Positions 1 to 9,064 are shown, counted from the first letter of the stretch. The stretch is DNA of 51,118 nucleotides from Variovorax sp. KBW07 (GCF_003852515.1 NZ_QAJK01000043.1:483-51600); one strand, 5' to 3'. Made by a program: numbers and translations. The notes: generated from the sequence alone by a model not told the origin.

Positions 1-629
1 ACGAAGGCCAGCAGCTTGAAGCGGCTCACGTCGTAGCCCAGCGACAGCGCGCGCGGCTCGTTTTCCTTGATGCCCTTCAGCACCTGGCCGAACGGCGAGT
101 GGATGGTTCGCACGATCAGCAGGAAGGCCGCCACGACCACGGCCAGCGCCACGTAGTACATCGACAGGTCGTTCGACAGGTCGACGACGCCGAAGAGCTT
201 GCCGCGCGGCACGCCCTGCAGGCCGTCTTCGCCGCCGGTGAACTTGGCCTGCAGCGCGACGAAGAACATCATCTGCGCAAGCGCCAGCGTGATCATCGCG
301 AAGTAGATGCCCTGGCGGCGAATGGCCAGGATGCCGAACAACCAGCCGAGCAAGGCGCCAGTGAGCGTGCCCGCAATCAGGCCCAGTTCGGGCGTGAGGC
401 CCCAGACCTTCATGGCATGCCCGGCCACGTAGGCCGAGCCACCCAGGAAGGCCGCGTGGCCGAACGACAGCAGGCCCGTGAAGCCCAGCAGCAGGTTGAA
501 GGCCGCGGCGAACAGTGCGAAGCACATGAGCTTCATCACGAACACCGGGTAGGCGCCGAAGAACGGCGCCGCGAGCAGTGCGACCAGCAGCAAGACGTAG
601 ACGACGGTGGAGATTTTTTTCATGTTCAT
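1..629 (-). CDS. livM: Branched-chain amino acid ABC transporter permease LivM (partial, C-terminus beyond window)
   Basis: This is one of the two inner-membrane permeases of a HAAT-family importer. The reading frame on the minus strand starts at ATG 629, or at an in-frame ATG at 623, with a Lys-Lys pair followed by a hydrophobic segment. It stays open to the left edge, so about 210 residues are visible and the C-terminus is missing. The stretch LLLGFTGLLSFGHAAFLG, around residues 47-64, is the hallmark of LivM proteins, and further hydrophobic segments follow. It begins 10 bases after the livH stop, so the two are translationally linked. Identity as LivM is secure; the substrate cannot be told from the permease. 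Confidence 0.93.
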   Translation of the reverse strand, partial: MNMKKISTVVYVLLLVALLAAPFFGAYPVFVMKLMCFALFAAAFNLLLGFTGLLSFGHAAFLGGSAYVAGHAMKVWGLTPELGLIAGTLTGALLGWLFGILAIRRQGIYFAMITLALAQMMFFVALQAKFTGGEDGLQGVPRGKLFGVVDLSNDLSMYYVALAVVVAAFLLIVRTIHSPFGQVLKGIKENEPRALSLGYDVSRFKLLAF

Positions 630-639
630 GCGGCTCGCC

Positions 640-1515
640 TTATTTCTCTTTGCCGAACAGGCCGGCGGGGCGAATCAGCAGCACGATGACCATGATCACG
701 AACACGACCGTAGACGATGCCTCGGGATAGAAAACCTTGGTGAGCCCCTCGATCACGCCGAGGCCCAGGCCGGTGAGGATGGCGCCCATGATGGAACCCA
801 TGCCGCCGATCACGACCACCGCGAACACCACGATGATGAGGTTCTGCCCCATCAGCGGCGAGACCTGCATCACCGGCGCGGCCAGCACGCCGGCAAAGGC
901 CGCGAGGGCGCAGCCGAAGGCGTAGGTCAGCGTGATCATCAGCGGCACGTTGACGCCGAAGGCCTCCACCAGCCGCGGGTTCTCGGTGCCGGCGCGCAGG
1001 TAGGCGCCCAGCCGGGTCTTCTCGATCACGTACCAGGTGGCGAAGCAGATCACCAGCGACGCGACGACCACCCAGGCCCGGTAGTTGGGCAGCACCATGA
1101 AGCCGAGGTCGGTGGCGCTCGACAGCGCCTCGGGCGCGTCGTAGGGCAGGCCCGACACGCCGTAGACCGAGCGGAACACGCCTTCGATCAGCAGCGTGAG
1201 CCCAAGCGTGAGCAGCAGGCCGTACAGGTGGTCGAGCTTGTAGATCCAGCGCAGCAGCAAGCGTTCGATGACCACGCCGAAAAGGCCGATCACGATGGGC
1301 GCCGCGATGAGCATCACCCAGTAGTTGATGCCGAAATACTCCATCGCCATCCAGGTCAGGACGGCACCCAGCATGAACAGCGCGCCATGCGCGAAGTTGA
1401 TGACGTTGAGCAGGCCGAAGATCACCGCGAGCCCGAGGCTCAGAATGGCGTAGAACGAGCCGTTGACCAGCCCCAGGAGGAGCTGGCTCAACAGGCCGGG
1501 TAGGGAAATATTCAT
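640..1515 (-). CDS. livH: Branched-chain amino acid ABC transporter permease LivH
   Basis: This 291-residue integral membrane protein is the second permease of the HAAT importer. It is almost wholly hydrophobic, with about eight membrane segments. It carries the LivH-type N-terminal pattern LVNGSFYAILSLGLAVIFG and then NFAHGALFMLGA, around residues 17-50. The length matches the family. It lies between the binding-protein gene upstream, with a gap of about 45 bases, and livM downstream, in one minus-strand operon with livG and livF. It should pair with LivM to form the channel that LivG and LivF drive. Confidence 0.95.
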   Translation of the reverse strand: MNISLPGLLSQLLLGLVNGSFYAILSLGLAVIFGLLNVINFAHGALFMLGAVLTWMAMEYFGINYWVMLIAAPIVIGLFGVVIERLLLRWIYKLDHLYGLLLTLGLTLLIEGVFRSVYGVSGLPYDAPEALSSATDLGFMVLPNYRAWVVVASLVICFATWYVIEKTRLGAYLRAGTENPRLVEAFGVNVPLMITLTYAFGCALAAFAGVLAAPVMQVSPLMGQNLIIVVFAVVVIGGMGSIMGAILTGLGLGVIEGLTKVFYPEASSTVVFVIMVIVLLIRPAGLFGKEK

Positions 1516-1560
1516 AAGCGTTTCAACGAACCCGGGCGCCGCACGGACGCCCGCGGGATG

Positions 1561-2757
1561 TCACTTCCACAGAGCGCACTTGCTCTCGGCCTTGGTCGTG
1601 AAGACGTCTTCACCCTTGAGCTTCTGGACCACCTTGTAGTAGTCCCACGGCTGCTTGGACTCGGCCGGCGACTTGACCTGCATGAGGTACATGTCGTGCA
1701 CGAAGCGGCCGTCGGCGCGCACGGTGCCCTTGGCGTAGAAGTCGTCGATGGGCGTCTTCTTGATGGTCTCCATGACCTTGTCGGCATCGACCGTCTTGGC
1801 GGCCTGCACGGCCTTCAGGTAGGTCATGGTGGCCGAGTAGTCGGCCGCCTGGATGTCGGTGGGCATGCGCTTGGTCTTCTCGAAGAAGCGCTTGCCGAAG
1901 GCGCGTGTCTTGTCGTCCAGGTTCCAGTCCCAGCTGGTGGTGAGCAGCAGGCCTTCGGTGTTCTTCAGGCCCAGGCTGTGCACGTCGGTCACGAACACCA
2001 GCAGGCCGACCATCTTCATCGACTTGGTAATGCCGAATTCCTTGGCCGACTTGATGGCGTTCTGCGTGTCGCCGCCCGCATTGGCGAGCGCCAGCACCTG
2101 GGCCTTGGAGTTCTGCGCCTGCAGCAGGAAGGACGAGAAGTCGGAGGTGTTCAGCGGATGCTTCACGCCACCCAGCACGGTGCCGCCCTTTTCCTTCACC
2201 ACGCGGGTGGCGTCGGCTTCGAGCGCCTGGCCGAAGGCGTAGTCGGCCGTCAGGAAATACCAGCTCTTGTCGCCACGCGCGATCACCGCGCTGCCGGTGC
2301 CCTTGGCCAGCGCCACGGTGTCGTAGGCGTAGTGCACGGTGTAGGGCGAGCACTGCTCGTTGGTGAGCGCCGAGCTGCCGGCGCCGTTCACGATGAAGAC
2401 GCGCTTTTTCTCTTGCGCCACCTTGGCCATGGCCAACCCGGTGCTGGAGGTGGTGCCGCCGAACAGCATGGTCAGCCCCTGCGTGTCGATCCACTCGCGC
2501 GCCTTGGAGGCGGCAATGTCGGCCTTGTTCTGGTGGTCGGCCTGCAGCAGCTCGATGGGCATGCCGTTGACCTTGCCGCCGAAGTCGTCGATGGCCATCT
2601 GGATGGCGATCGCACCGTTCTTGCCCTCCACGTCCGCGTAGAGGCTCGACATGTCGGTGATGAAACCGATCTTGACCTTGTCCTGGGCCTGCGCGGCGCC
2701 GGCGGCCACGAAGCAGGTAGCGGCGATGCAGGCGGAAGCAATGAGCGTGCGTTTCAT
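1561..2757 (-). CDS. HAAT-type ABC transporter substrate-binding protein, copy 1
   Basis: This is a 398-residue periplasmic binding protein of the Leu/Ile/Val-binding (type I fold) class. Residues 1-24 form a signal peptide ending in AAQAQ, followed by the mature start DKVKIGFITDMSSLYAD. It is the same length as the neighbouring copy at 2818-4014 and by eye about three quarters identical along its whole length, so the two arose by tandem duplication. Differences cluster in stretches such as TTSSTGLAMAKVAQ against NSGVALATAKVAE, around residues 102-115, where ligand contacts are expected in this fold. It probably feeds the LivHMGF channel. The real ligand may be an amino acid or an aromatic or amide compound and cannot be read from sequence. 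Confidence 0.92.
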   Translation of the reverse strand: MKRTLIASACIAATCFVAAGAAQAQDKVKIGFITDMSSLYADVEGKNGAIAIQMAIDDFGGKVNGMPIELLQADHQNKADIAASKAREWIDTQGLTMLFGGTTSSTGLAMAKVAQEKKRVFIVNGAGSSALTNEQCSPYTVHYAYDTVALAKGTGSAVIARGDKSWYFLTADYAFGQALEADATRVVKEKGGTVLGGVKHPLNTSDFSSFLLQAQNSKAQVLALANAGGDTQNAIKSAKEFGITKSMKMVGLLVFVTDVHSLGLKNTEGLLLTTSWDWNLDDKTRAFGKRFFEKTKRMPTDIQAADYSATMTYLKAVQAAKTVDADKVMETIKKTPIDDFYAKGTVRADGRFVHDMYLMQVKSPAESKQPWDYYKVVQKLKGEDVFTTKAESKCALWK

Positions 2758-2817
2758 GGGATGGTTCTCTCGGTTGGCTTCGATGGAAGGGTCTGCGGCG
2801 GCAGCGTCAGGTGCGGG

Positions 2818-4014
2818 TTACTTCCACGCGGCGCACTTGGTCTCGGCCTTCGTGGTGAAGACCTGTTCGCCCGGCAGCGTCTTGAGCACCTTCAGGTAGT
2901 CCCAGGGCTTCTTGGACTCGGCGGGCGACTTCACCTCGACCAGGTACATGTCGTGGATGAAGCTGCCGTCGGCGCGGATCTGGCCCTTGCCGTAGAAGTC
3001 GTCGATCTTCATGCTCTTGAGCTGCGCCATCACCTTGTCGGAGTCGGTGGTCTTGGCGGCGGCCACGGCCTTCAGGTAGGTGGAGGTGGCCGAGTAGTCG
3101 GCGGCCTGCACGTCGGTGGGCATGCGCTTGGTCTTCTCGAAGAAGCGGTTGGCGAACTTGCGCGACTCGTCGTTCAGGTCCCAGTACCAGCTGGTGGTAT
3201 GCAGCAGGCCTTCGGTGTTCTTCAGGCCCAGGCTGTGGATGTCGCTCAGGAAGACCAGCAGGCCGGCGGTCTTCATGGTCTTGTTGATGCCGAATTCCTT
3301 CGACGCCTTGATGGCGTTGATTGTGTCGCCGCCCGCATTGGCCAGGCCGAGGATCTGTGCCTTGGAGTTCTGCGCCTGCAGCAGGAACGACGAGAAGTCC
3401 GATGCGTTGAGCGGATGGCGCACGGCGCCCACAACAGTGCCGCCCTTCTCCTTCACGACCTTGGTGGTGTCGGCTTCGAGCGCATGGCCGAAGGCGTAGT
3501 CGGCCGTCAGGAAGAACCAGCTCTTGCCGCCGCGGTCTACAACCGCCGCGCCGGTGCCCTTGGCCAGCGCCACGGTGTCGTAGGCGTAGTGCACGGTGTA
3601 GGGCGAGCACTGCTCGTTGGTGAGCACCGAGCTGCCGGCGCCGTTGTTGAAGTACACGCGCTTCTTTTCTTCGGCCACCTTGGCGGTGGCCAGCGCCACG
3701 CCCGAGTTGGTGCCACCGAAGACCATCGTCACGCCGGCGGTGTCGATCCACTCGCGGGCCTTCGATGCCGCGATGTCGGCCTTGTTCTGGTGGTCCGCGA
3801 CCAGCAGCTCGATGGGCTGGCCCAGCACCTTGCCACCGAAATCGTCGATGGCCATCTGGATGGCGGTGGCACCGCCCTTGCCTTCGAGGTCGGCGTACAG
3901 GCTGGACAGGTCGGTGACGAAACCGATCTTCACTTTTTCCTGTGCCTGCGCTGCGCCCGCGCCCAGCGCGAGGATGCCGATGGCGGTGGCGATGAGGCCG
4001 AGTTTCTTGTTCAT
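2818..4014 (-). CDS. HAAT-type ABC transporter substrate-binding protein, copy 2
   Basis: This 398-residue periplasmic binding protein is the upstream member of the tandem pair and sits directly after livF in the operon. The signal peptide ends in GAGAAQAQ near residue 25, and the mature protein begins EKVKIGFVTDLSSLYAD. The core segment NEQCSPYTVHYAYDTVALAK is identical in both copies. Keeping two full, intact copies suggests that one importer is supplied with two related ligands or with two affinities; that is inference. A weak purine-rich tract precedes the start. No frameshift or decay is visible in either copy. Confidence 0.92.
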   Translation of the reverse strand: MNKKLGLIATAIGILALGAGAAQAQEKVKIGFVTDLSSLYADLEGKGGATAIQMAIDDFGGKVLGQPIELLVADHQNKADIAASKAREWIDTAGVTMVFGGTNSGVALATAKVAEEKKRVYFNNGAGSSVLTNEQCSPYTVHYAYDTVALAKGTGAAVVDRGGKSWFFLTADYAFGHALEADTTKVVKEKGGTVVGAVRHPLNASDFSSFLLQAQNSKAQILGLANAGGDTINAIKASKEFGINKTMKTAGLLVFLSDIHSLGLKNTEGLLHTTSWYWDLNDESRKFANRFFEKTKRMPTDVQAADYSATSTYLKAVAAAKTTDSDKVMAQLKSMKIDDFYGKGQIRADGSFIHDMYLVEVKSPAESKKPWDYLKVLKTLPGEQVFTTKAETKCAAWK

Positions 4015-4072
4015 GCGGTTGTCTCCTGAAGGAATCTTTGTGGGATGGAGGAAGGTGTCTTGTGGACTTGAC

Positions 4073-4100
4073 GGTTACTGGGTACTGGGTATCGGGTATC
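4073..4100. repeat. Four tandem heptamers (GGGTAYY type) at the end of livF
   Basis: Reading the plus strand, the heptamer appears as GGTTACT, GGGTACT, GGGTATC and GGGTATC without gaps. The last unit runs into the livF stop codon at 4099-4101. It is too short to be a satellite, but slippage here could alter the livF C-terminus or the gap to the next gene. Confidence 0.6.
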
Positions 4101-4806
4101 AGACGCCGAGCAGCTCGGTCAGCACCGGCATCTTGGCTTCGAGCTCGGCCGCGCCGAATTTCTCGACGATGCGGCCGTGCTCCATGACGTAGAAGCGGTC
4201 GGCCAGAGGTGCCGCGAAACGGAAGTTCTGCTCCACCATGACGATGGTGTAGCCCTTGGCGCGCAGCATGGTGATCATGCGGGCCAGCGCCTGCACGATG
4301 ACGGGGGCCAGGCCCTCGGAAATTTCATCGAGCAGCAGCAGCTTGGCGCCGGTGCGCAGGATGCGCGCCACGGCCAGCATCTGCTGCTCGCCGCCCGACA
4401 GGCGCGTGCCCTGGCTGTGGCGGCGCTCGGCCAGGTTGGGGAACATGGTGTAGATCTCTTCGACCGACATGCCCTGCCCCGCACCCTTCAGCTCGGGTGG
4501 CAGCATCAGGTTTTCTTCGCACGAGAGGCTGGCGAAGATGCCGCGCTCTTCGGGGCAATAGCCGATGCCCAGGTGCGCGATGCGGTGCGTCGGCATGCCG
4601 ATGGTCTCTTTGCCATTGACCTCGATGCTGCCCTTGCGCGCGCCGGTCAGGCCCATGATGGCGCGCAGCGTGGTGGTGCGGCCCGCGCCGTTGCGGCCCA
4701 GCAGCGTGACGACTTCGCCCGGCTGCACGACCATGTCGACGCCGTGCAGCACGTGCGATTCGCCGTACCAGGCTTGCAGGCCCTTGATTTGCAGTGCGGC
4801 GGTCAT
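4099..4806 (-). CDS. livF: Branched-chain amino acid ABC transporter ATP-binding protein LivF
   Basis: This 235-residue ATPase is the second nucleotide-binding subunit of the HAAT importer. Its Walker A reads GRNGAGRTT at residues 37-45, so the invariant lysine is replaced by arginine at residue 43 (codon CGC). The signature LSGGEQQMLAVARIL and the Walker B LLLLDEISEGLAP are normal, and the C-terminus, ending in PVLTELLGV, is typical of LivF. The start codon lies one base from the livG stop, so the two ATPases are translationally coupled. The Lys-to-Arg change could weaken ATP hydrolysis, or it may be a lineage variant tolerated because LivG keeps its lysine. Confidence 0.94.
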   Translation of the reverse strand: MTAALQIKGLQAWYGESHVLHGVDMVVQPGEVVTLLGRNGAGRTTTLRAIMGLTGARKGSIEVNGKETIGMPTHRIAHLGIGYCPEERGIFASLSCEENLMLPPELKGAGQGMSVEEIYTMFPNLAERRHSQGTRLSGGEQQMLAVARILRTGAKLLLLDEISEGLAPVIVQALARMITMLRAKGYTIVMVEQNFRFAAPLADRFYVMEHGRIVEKFGAAELEAKMPVLTELLGV

Positions 4807-4807
4807 G

Positions 4808-5578
4808 TCAGTGGGCCCCTTGGAGTTGGCCGTCGGTGGTGCCCATGTAGGCTTCCATCACCTGCGGGTTCTTCGAGACTTCGGCGTAGGGGCCTTCGGC
4901 CAGCACGGCGCCTCGCTGCAGCACGGTGATGGTGTCGGCAATGGTCGAGACCACGCTCATGTTGTGCTCGACCATCAGGATGGTGCGCCCGGCCGACACG
5001 CGCTTGATGAGCTCGGCCACGCGGTGCACGTCTTCGTGGCCCATGCCCTGCGTGGGCTCGTCGAGCAGCATCAGCTCGGGCTCCATGGCCAGCGTGGTGG
5101 CAATTTCGAGAGCGCGCTTGCGGCCGTAGGGCAGGTTCACGGTCTGCTCGTCGGCCAGGTCTTCCAGGCCCACTTCGGCCAGCAGTTCGCGCGCACGCGC
5201 ATCGAGCGGCTTGAGCGACTTCTCGCTCTTCCAGAAATGGTACGAAGTGCCGAGCTTGCGTTGCAGCCCCAGCCGCACGTTCTCCAGCAAGGTGAGGTGC
5301 GGAAACACGGCCGATATCTGGAACGAGCGGATGATGCCGCGCCGTGCAATCTGCGCCGGCCGCTCACCCGTGATGTCCTGCCCGTTGAACAGGATCGTGC
5401 CGGTGGTCGGCTCGAGGAACTTGGTGAGCAGGTTGAAGCAGGTCGTCTTGCCGGCGCCGTTGGGACCGATGAGCGCGTGGATCGACCCGCGCACCACCGA
5501 CAGGTTGACCTTGCTGACCGCGGTGAACCCTTTGAATTCCTTGGTGAGCTGGCGTGTTTCCAGAATGACGTCGCTCAT
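4808..5578 (-). CDS. livG: Branched-chain amino acid ABC transporter ATP-binding protein LivG
   Basis: This 256-residue ATPase is the first gene of the minus-strand HAAT operon. Walker A is GPNGAGKTT at residues 38-46. The signature is the degenerate form usual for LivG (NLPYGRKRALEIATTLA), and Walker B reads LMLLDEPTQGMGHEDV. It powers uptake together with LivF. Its promoter must lie in the 217 bases shared with the divergent lacI gene. I see no convincing -35/-10 pair there, and no ribosome binding site better than a weak GAG-rich stretch before the start. Confidence 0.95.
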   Translation of the reverse strand: MSDVILETRQLTKEFKGFTAVSKVNLSVVRGSIHALIGPNGAGKTTCFNLLTKFLEPTTGTILFNGQDITGERPAQIARRGIIRSFQISAVFPHLTLLENVRLGLQRKLGTSYHFWKSEKSLKPLDARARELLAEVGLEDLADEQTVNLPYGRKRALEIATTLAMEPELMLLDEPTQGMGHEDVHRVAELIKRVSAGRTILMVEHNMSVVSTIADTITVLQRGAVLAEGPYAEVSKNPQVMEAYMGTTDGQLQGAH

Positions 5579-5750
5579 CTCGCGAGGTCGCCGGAGTGCG
5601 GAAAAAGAAAGTCGGTCATGCGGTCCATCTCATTGCGCCACCATCGAGCGCGGACCGATTGTTCGTGCGTGCCCTGCGCTTGCATACTGGGGCAAATGCC
5701 TATGCTGCAGTGCAACCTGCGCACCTTTGAGAAGTTATGCGCTATCACTA

Positions 5751-5770
5751 ATTGTCGTCGCGATGACAAT
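5751..5770. promoter_or_regulatory. 20-bp palindromic operator upstream of the lacI-type gene
   Basis: The sequence ATTGTCGTCGCGATGACAAT is an inverted repeat in which 9 of 10 base pairs match around a central CG dyad. That is the geometry of LacI/GalR-family operators. It lies 26 bases before the chosen lacI start, so autoregulation is the simplest reading. The divergent livG gene could also be affected. No experiment supports it here. Confidence 0.6.
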
Positions 5771-5795
5771 AACGCCTCCGCGCTCCCAACCCTCC

Positions 5796-6782
5796 ATGCA
5801 TTCCATGCCCGTAACGATCCGCGATGTGGCCGAGGCGGCCGGTGTGTCGATCAGCACCGTATCGCGAGCCCTGAAGAACCAGCGCGGCCTGTCGGACGAC
5901 ACCCGCCGCATGATCCGCAAGGTCGCTAGCAACATCGGCTACAACGCCGGGCGCCTGCGCAGCGCCAAGGCCAGGCGGCTGGTTTTCATGGTGCACCGCC
6001 AGCACAGCCACTTTGCGGTCAACCCCTTCTTCTCGGACGTGCTGCACGGGGTGGAAGAAGCCTGCCGCGAGGCCGGCATCGTGCCCACGCTGCTCACCTG
6101 CGGCCCGACCGACCCGATCCGCGAACAGCTGCGGCTGCACGAGCCCGACATGATCCTTGCGGCCGGCTTCTTCGAAACCGAAGTGCTCGACCTGGTGGCC
6201 GGGCTCGACCTGCCCTTCGCGCTGATCGATTTCTCGCTGCGCGACATGCTCGCCGTGAACCCCGACAACACGGCTGGCGGCTACCTGGCCACCCGCCATC
6301 TGCTGGACATCGGGCGCCGGCGCATCGCCTACATCGCGGGCTCGCTGGCCCATGTGAGCATCCTGGAGCGCGCCCAGGGCTACCGCCGGGCGTTGTTCGA
6401 GGCCGGCATCCTGGCCGACCCCGAACTGGAAGTGGTCGCACCGCTGGGGCAGCCGCACGACCGCGGCGCATCCGTCGCAATGCAGCATCTGCTGCGGCTT
6501 CGCAAGCCGCCGGACGCCGTGTTCGCATGCAACGACATGGCCGCGCTCTCGGCGCTCGACACCTGCCTGGCGGCCGGCCTGCGCGTACCGCAGGACATTG
6601 CGATCGTCGGCTTCGACGACATCCAGACCGCTGCCTCGGCCAAGCCCCCGCTCACCACGGTGCGCGTGGACCGCCAGGCGCTGGGCCGCATGGGCGTGGA
6701 GCTGACCATGCAGGGCGCCTCGCTGCCGCGCCTGAACACTTTGCCGGTCGAACTGATCGTGCGGCAGAGCACGGTGGGCTGA
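5796..6782 (+). CDS. LacI/GalR-family transcriptional regulator
   Basis: This 328-residue DNA-binding repressor begins with a LacI-type helix-turn-helix ([20 protein letters not shown], about residues 6-25). The hinge and a type I periplasmic-binding-like effector domain follow, including [20 protein letters not shown] and IAIVGFDD. An in-frame ATG at 5763 lies inside the palindromic operator, so I prefer 5796; 5805 is also possible because the helix-turn-helix starts right after it. Family length is about 330-340. It leads the sugar transport operon that starts 142 bases downstream, so its effector is probably that sugar or its phosphate. Confidence 0.93.
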   Translation: MHSMPVTIRDVAEAAGVSISTVSRALKNQRGLSDDTRRMIRKVASNIGYNAGRLRSAKARRLVFMVHRQHSHFAVNPFFSDVLHGVEEACREAGIVPTLLTCGPTDPIREQLRLHEPDMILAAGFFETEVLDLVAGLDLPFALIDFSLRDMLAVNPDNTAGGYLATRHLLDIGRRRIAYIAGSLAHVSILERAQGYRRALFEAGILADPELEVVAPLGQPHDRGASVAMQHLLRLRKPPDAVFACNDMAALSALDTCLAAGLRVPQDIAIVGFDDIQTAASAKPPLTTVRVDRQALGRMGVELTMQGASLPRLNTLPVELIVRQSTVG

Positions 6783-6924
6783 CGCCCCTTTTCTCTCACT
6801 GTTTTTCTTCCGGCAAGGCGGCCTTTGTTGCGCTGCCAACGCTGTGTTTCGTCCGGGAAAGCACACGACGGAAGGGCACCAAGCCCTGCCTAAACTGCCG
6901 CGCACCCTGCAACCGGAGAAACAC

Positions 6925-8166
6925 ATGAAAAAGAGCATCGTCGCCATTTCCATCGGCCTTGTCGCCAGCGCCGCCCTAGCCCAGCAGCAAGCCGTGGAGG
7001 TGCTGCACTGGTGGACCTCGGGCAGCGAGGCCGGCGCGCTCAACGTGCTCAAGTCCAACCTCGAGAAGCAGGGCGTGAAGTGGAACGACATGCCAGTGGC
7101 CGGCGGCGGCGGAGAGGCCGCAATGACGGCGTTGCGCGCCCGCGTGACCTCGGGCAACCCGCCCACCGCTTCGCAGATGCTGGGCTTCGACATCCTCGAC
7201 TGGGGCAAGCAGGGCGTGGTGGCCGACCTCAACGCACTCGCGCAGAAGGACGGCTGGGACAAGGTGGTGCCGCCCGCGCTGCAGAAGTTCTCGAAGTACA
7301 ACGGCAAGTGGATTGCCGCACCGGTCAACGTGCACTCGACCAACTGGGTCTGGGCCAACCAGGCCGTGTTGGCCAAGGCCGGCGTGACGGCCGAACCGAA
7401 GAACTGGGACGAGTTCATCGCCGCCGCCGAGAAGGTGCAGAAGGCCGGCTTCATCGCCCTCGCCCACGGCGGTCAGCCCTGGCAGGACGCCACGCTGTTC
7501 GACAGCGTGGCCATGTCCACGGGCGGCGTCGACTACTACCGCAAGGCCTTCATCGACCTCGACACCAAGACCCTCAATTCGCCCACCACCGAGAAGGTGT
7601 TCCAGCGCATGGCGCAACTGCGCAAGCTGGTCGACAAGGATTTTTCGGGACGCGACTGGAACGTGGCCTCGGGCATGGTCATCGGCGGCAAGGCAGGCTT
7701 TCAGATCATGGGCGACTGGGCCAAGGGTGAGTTCGTCAATGCCAAGCAAGTGCCCGGCAAGGACTTCGCCTGCTTCCGCTTTCCTGGCACGCAAGGCACC
7801 GTGACCTTCAACGCCGACCAGTTCGTGATGTTCACGCTCAAGGACGCCGGCAAGACCGCCGCACAGCAAAAGCTGGCCGCCGCGATCATGGACCCGGGCT
7901 TCCAGTCGGCCTTCAACGTGGCCAAGGGCTCGGCCCCGGCGCGCACCGACGTGCCCGACACCGCCTTCGACGCCTGCGGCAAGAAGGCCATCAAGGACCT
8001 GGCCGAGGCCAGCAAGGCCAACACGCTGGTGGGTTCGCTCGGGCACGGCCATGCGGAGCCGGCCTCGATCAAGAACGCCTTCTACGACGTGATCACGCGC
8101 CACTTCAACGGCCAACTCGACGACAAGAAGGCGGTGGCGGCCATGGTGTCTGCGGCGAAGAACTGA
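6925..8166 (+). CDS. Sugar ABC transporter substrate-binding protein, glucose/mannose (GtsA-like) type
   Basis: This 413-residue extracellular solute-binding protein belongs to family 1. A signal peptide covers residues 1-20 ([20 protein letters not shown]). The mature part opens with [16 protein letters not shown], a pattern I associate with glucose/mannose-binding proteins such as Pseudomonas GtsA. The start at 6925 is chosen because a GGAG site lies six bases upstream and the signal peptide begins there. It is followed by two permeases, an ATPase, a dioxygenase-like gene and an AGE isomerase, all on the plus strand. Ligand assignment to glucose or mannose is by family resemblance and context only. 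Confidence 0.9.
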   Translation: MKKSIVAISIGLVASAALAQQQAVEVLHWWTSGSEAGALNVLKSNLEKQGVKWNDMPVAGGGGEAAMTALRARVTSGNPPTASQMLGFDILDWGKQGVVADLNALAQKDGWDKVVPPALQKFSKYNGKWIAAPVNVHSTNWVWANQAVLAKAGVTAEPKNWDEFIAAAEKVQKAGFIALAHGGQPWQDATLFDSVAMSTGGVDYYRKAFIDLDTKTLNSPTTEKVFQRMAQLRKLVDKDFSGRDWNVASGMVIGGKAGFQIMGDWAKGEFVNAKQVPGKDFACFRFPGTQGTVTFNADQFVMFTLKDAGKTAAQQKLAAAIMDPGFQSAFNVAKGSAPARTDVPDTAFDACGKKAIKDLAEASKANTLVGSLGHGHAEPASIKNAFYDVITRHFNGQLDDKKAVAAMVSAAKN

Positions 8167-8197
8167 TGCGCTGCTGTTTCGGAGTGCCCGTCCGCTC

Positions 8198-9064
8198 ATG
8201 AAAGCCGGACTGCTGCCCAAGCTGCTGCTGAGCCCGAGCGCACTGCTCGTGCTGGTGTGCGTATACGGCTACATCATGTTCACGGTGTACCTGTCGTTCA
8301 CCACCTCGACCATGCTGCCCTCCGCCGAGTGGGCCGGCACGGCCAACTACGAACGGCTGCTGGGGCTGGAGAACTGGGCGGTGTCGCTGCGCAACCTCGC
8401 GATCTTCGCGAGCCTCTACATCGTGGTGGCAATGGCGCTGGGCCTCGTGCTCGCGATCCTCATCGACCAGAAGGTGCGTGCCGAGGGCGTGCTGCGCTCG
8501 ATCTACCTGTACCCGATGGCGCTCTCGCTGATCGTCACGGGCACGGCCTGGAAGTGGTTGCTCGACCCGGGCGTGGGCATCGAGCACACGTTGCGCAGCC
8601 TGGGCTGGACCGCCTTCTCGTTCGACTGGATCAAGGACGGCGAGATGGCGATCTACTGCGTGGTCATCGCCGCCGTGTGGCAGACCACGGGCTTCGTGAT
8701 GGCGATGTTTCTCGCGGGGCTGCGCGGCGTCGACAGCGAGCAGATCAGCGCGGCGCGGGTCGACGGCGCACGCCCGTGGCAGATCTACACACGCATCGTG
8801 ATTCCGCAGCTCGGGCCGGTGTTCGTCTCGGCCTTCGTGATCCTGGCGCACATGGCGATCAAGTCGTACGACCTGGTGATCGCGCTGACCAACGGCGGGC
8901 CGGGTCGCTCGACCTGGCTGCCGTCGGTCTTCATGTACCAGTACACCTTCACGCGCAACGAGATGGCGGTGGGCGCGGCCAGCTCGGTGCTCATGCTAGT
9001 GGCCATCGGGATCGTGGTGGTGCCGTACCTGCTGCGCGAGATGCGGGGAGCAAAAAATGGCTGA
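8198..9064 (+). CDS. Sugar ABC transporter permease (MalF/GtsB-like)
   Basis: This 288-residue membrane protein has about six hydrophobic segments. It carries the permease EAA-type loop EQISAARVDGARPWQIYTRI before PQLGP, which docks on the ATPase. Length is typical of the short carbohydrate permeases of the CUT1 class. Its end overlaps the next permease by 8 bases, a sign of translational coupling. A GGAG sequence lies about 14 bases before the ATG, somewhat far for an efficient site. It forms a heterodimeric channel with the product of the next gene. Confidence 0.92.
   Translation: MKAGLLPKLLLSPSALLVLVCVYGYIMFTVYLSFTTSTMLPSAEWAGTANYERLLGLENWAVSLRNLAIFASLYIVVAMALGLVLAILIDQKVRAEGVLRSIYLYPMALSLIVTGTAWKWLLDPGVGIEHTLRSLGWTAFSFDWIKDGEMAIYCVVIAAVWQTTGFVMAMFLAGLRGVDSEQISAARVDGARPWQIYTRIVIPQLGPVFVSAFVILAHMAIKSYDLVIALTNGGPGRSTWLPSVFMYQYTFTRNEMAVGAASSVLMLVAIGIVVVPYLLREMRGAKNG

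Noticed and set aside
1558-4029. 823-codon open frame on the plus strand over the two binding-protein genes
   Set aside because: It mirrors the coding frame of the two minus-strand genes. Its product is repetitive His/Gly/Val-rich sequence with no recognisable domain. High GC makes such antisense frames common.
5727-5754. lacI promoter TTGAGA-16-TAATTG
   Set aside because: The -10 matches only two consensus bases and I cannot separate it from background.
5211-5795. N-terminal extension of the LacI frame back to 5211
   Set aside because: The helix-turn-helix starts right after 5805. The extension is antisense to livG and crosses the palindromic operator.
6783-6924. Second LacI operator before the sugar importer
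   Set aside because: I looked for a match to ATTGTCGTCGCGATGACAAT. The best candidate (TTGTTGCGCTGCCAA) is poorly symmetrical, so I do not call it.
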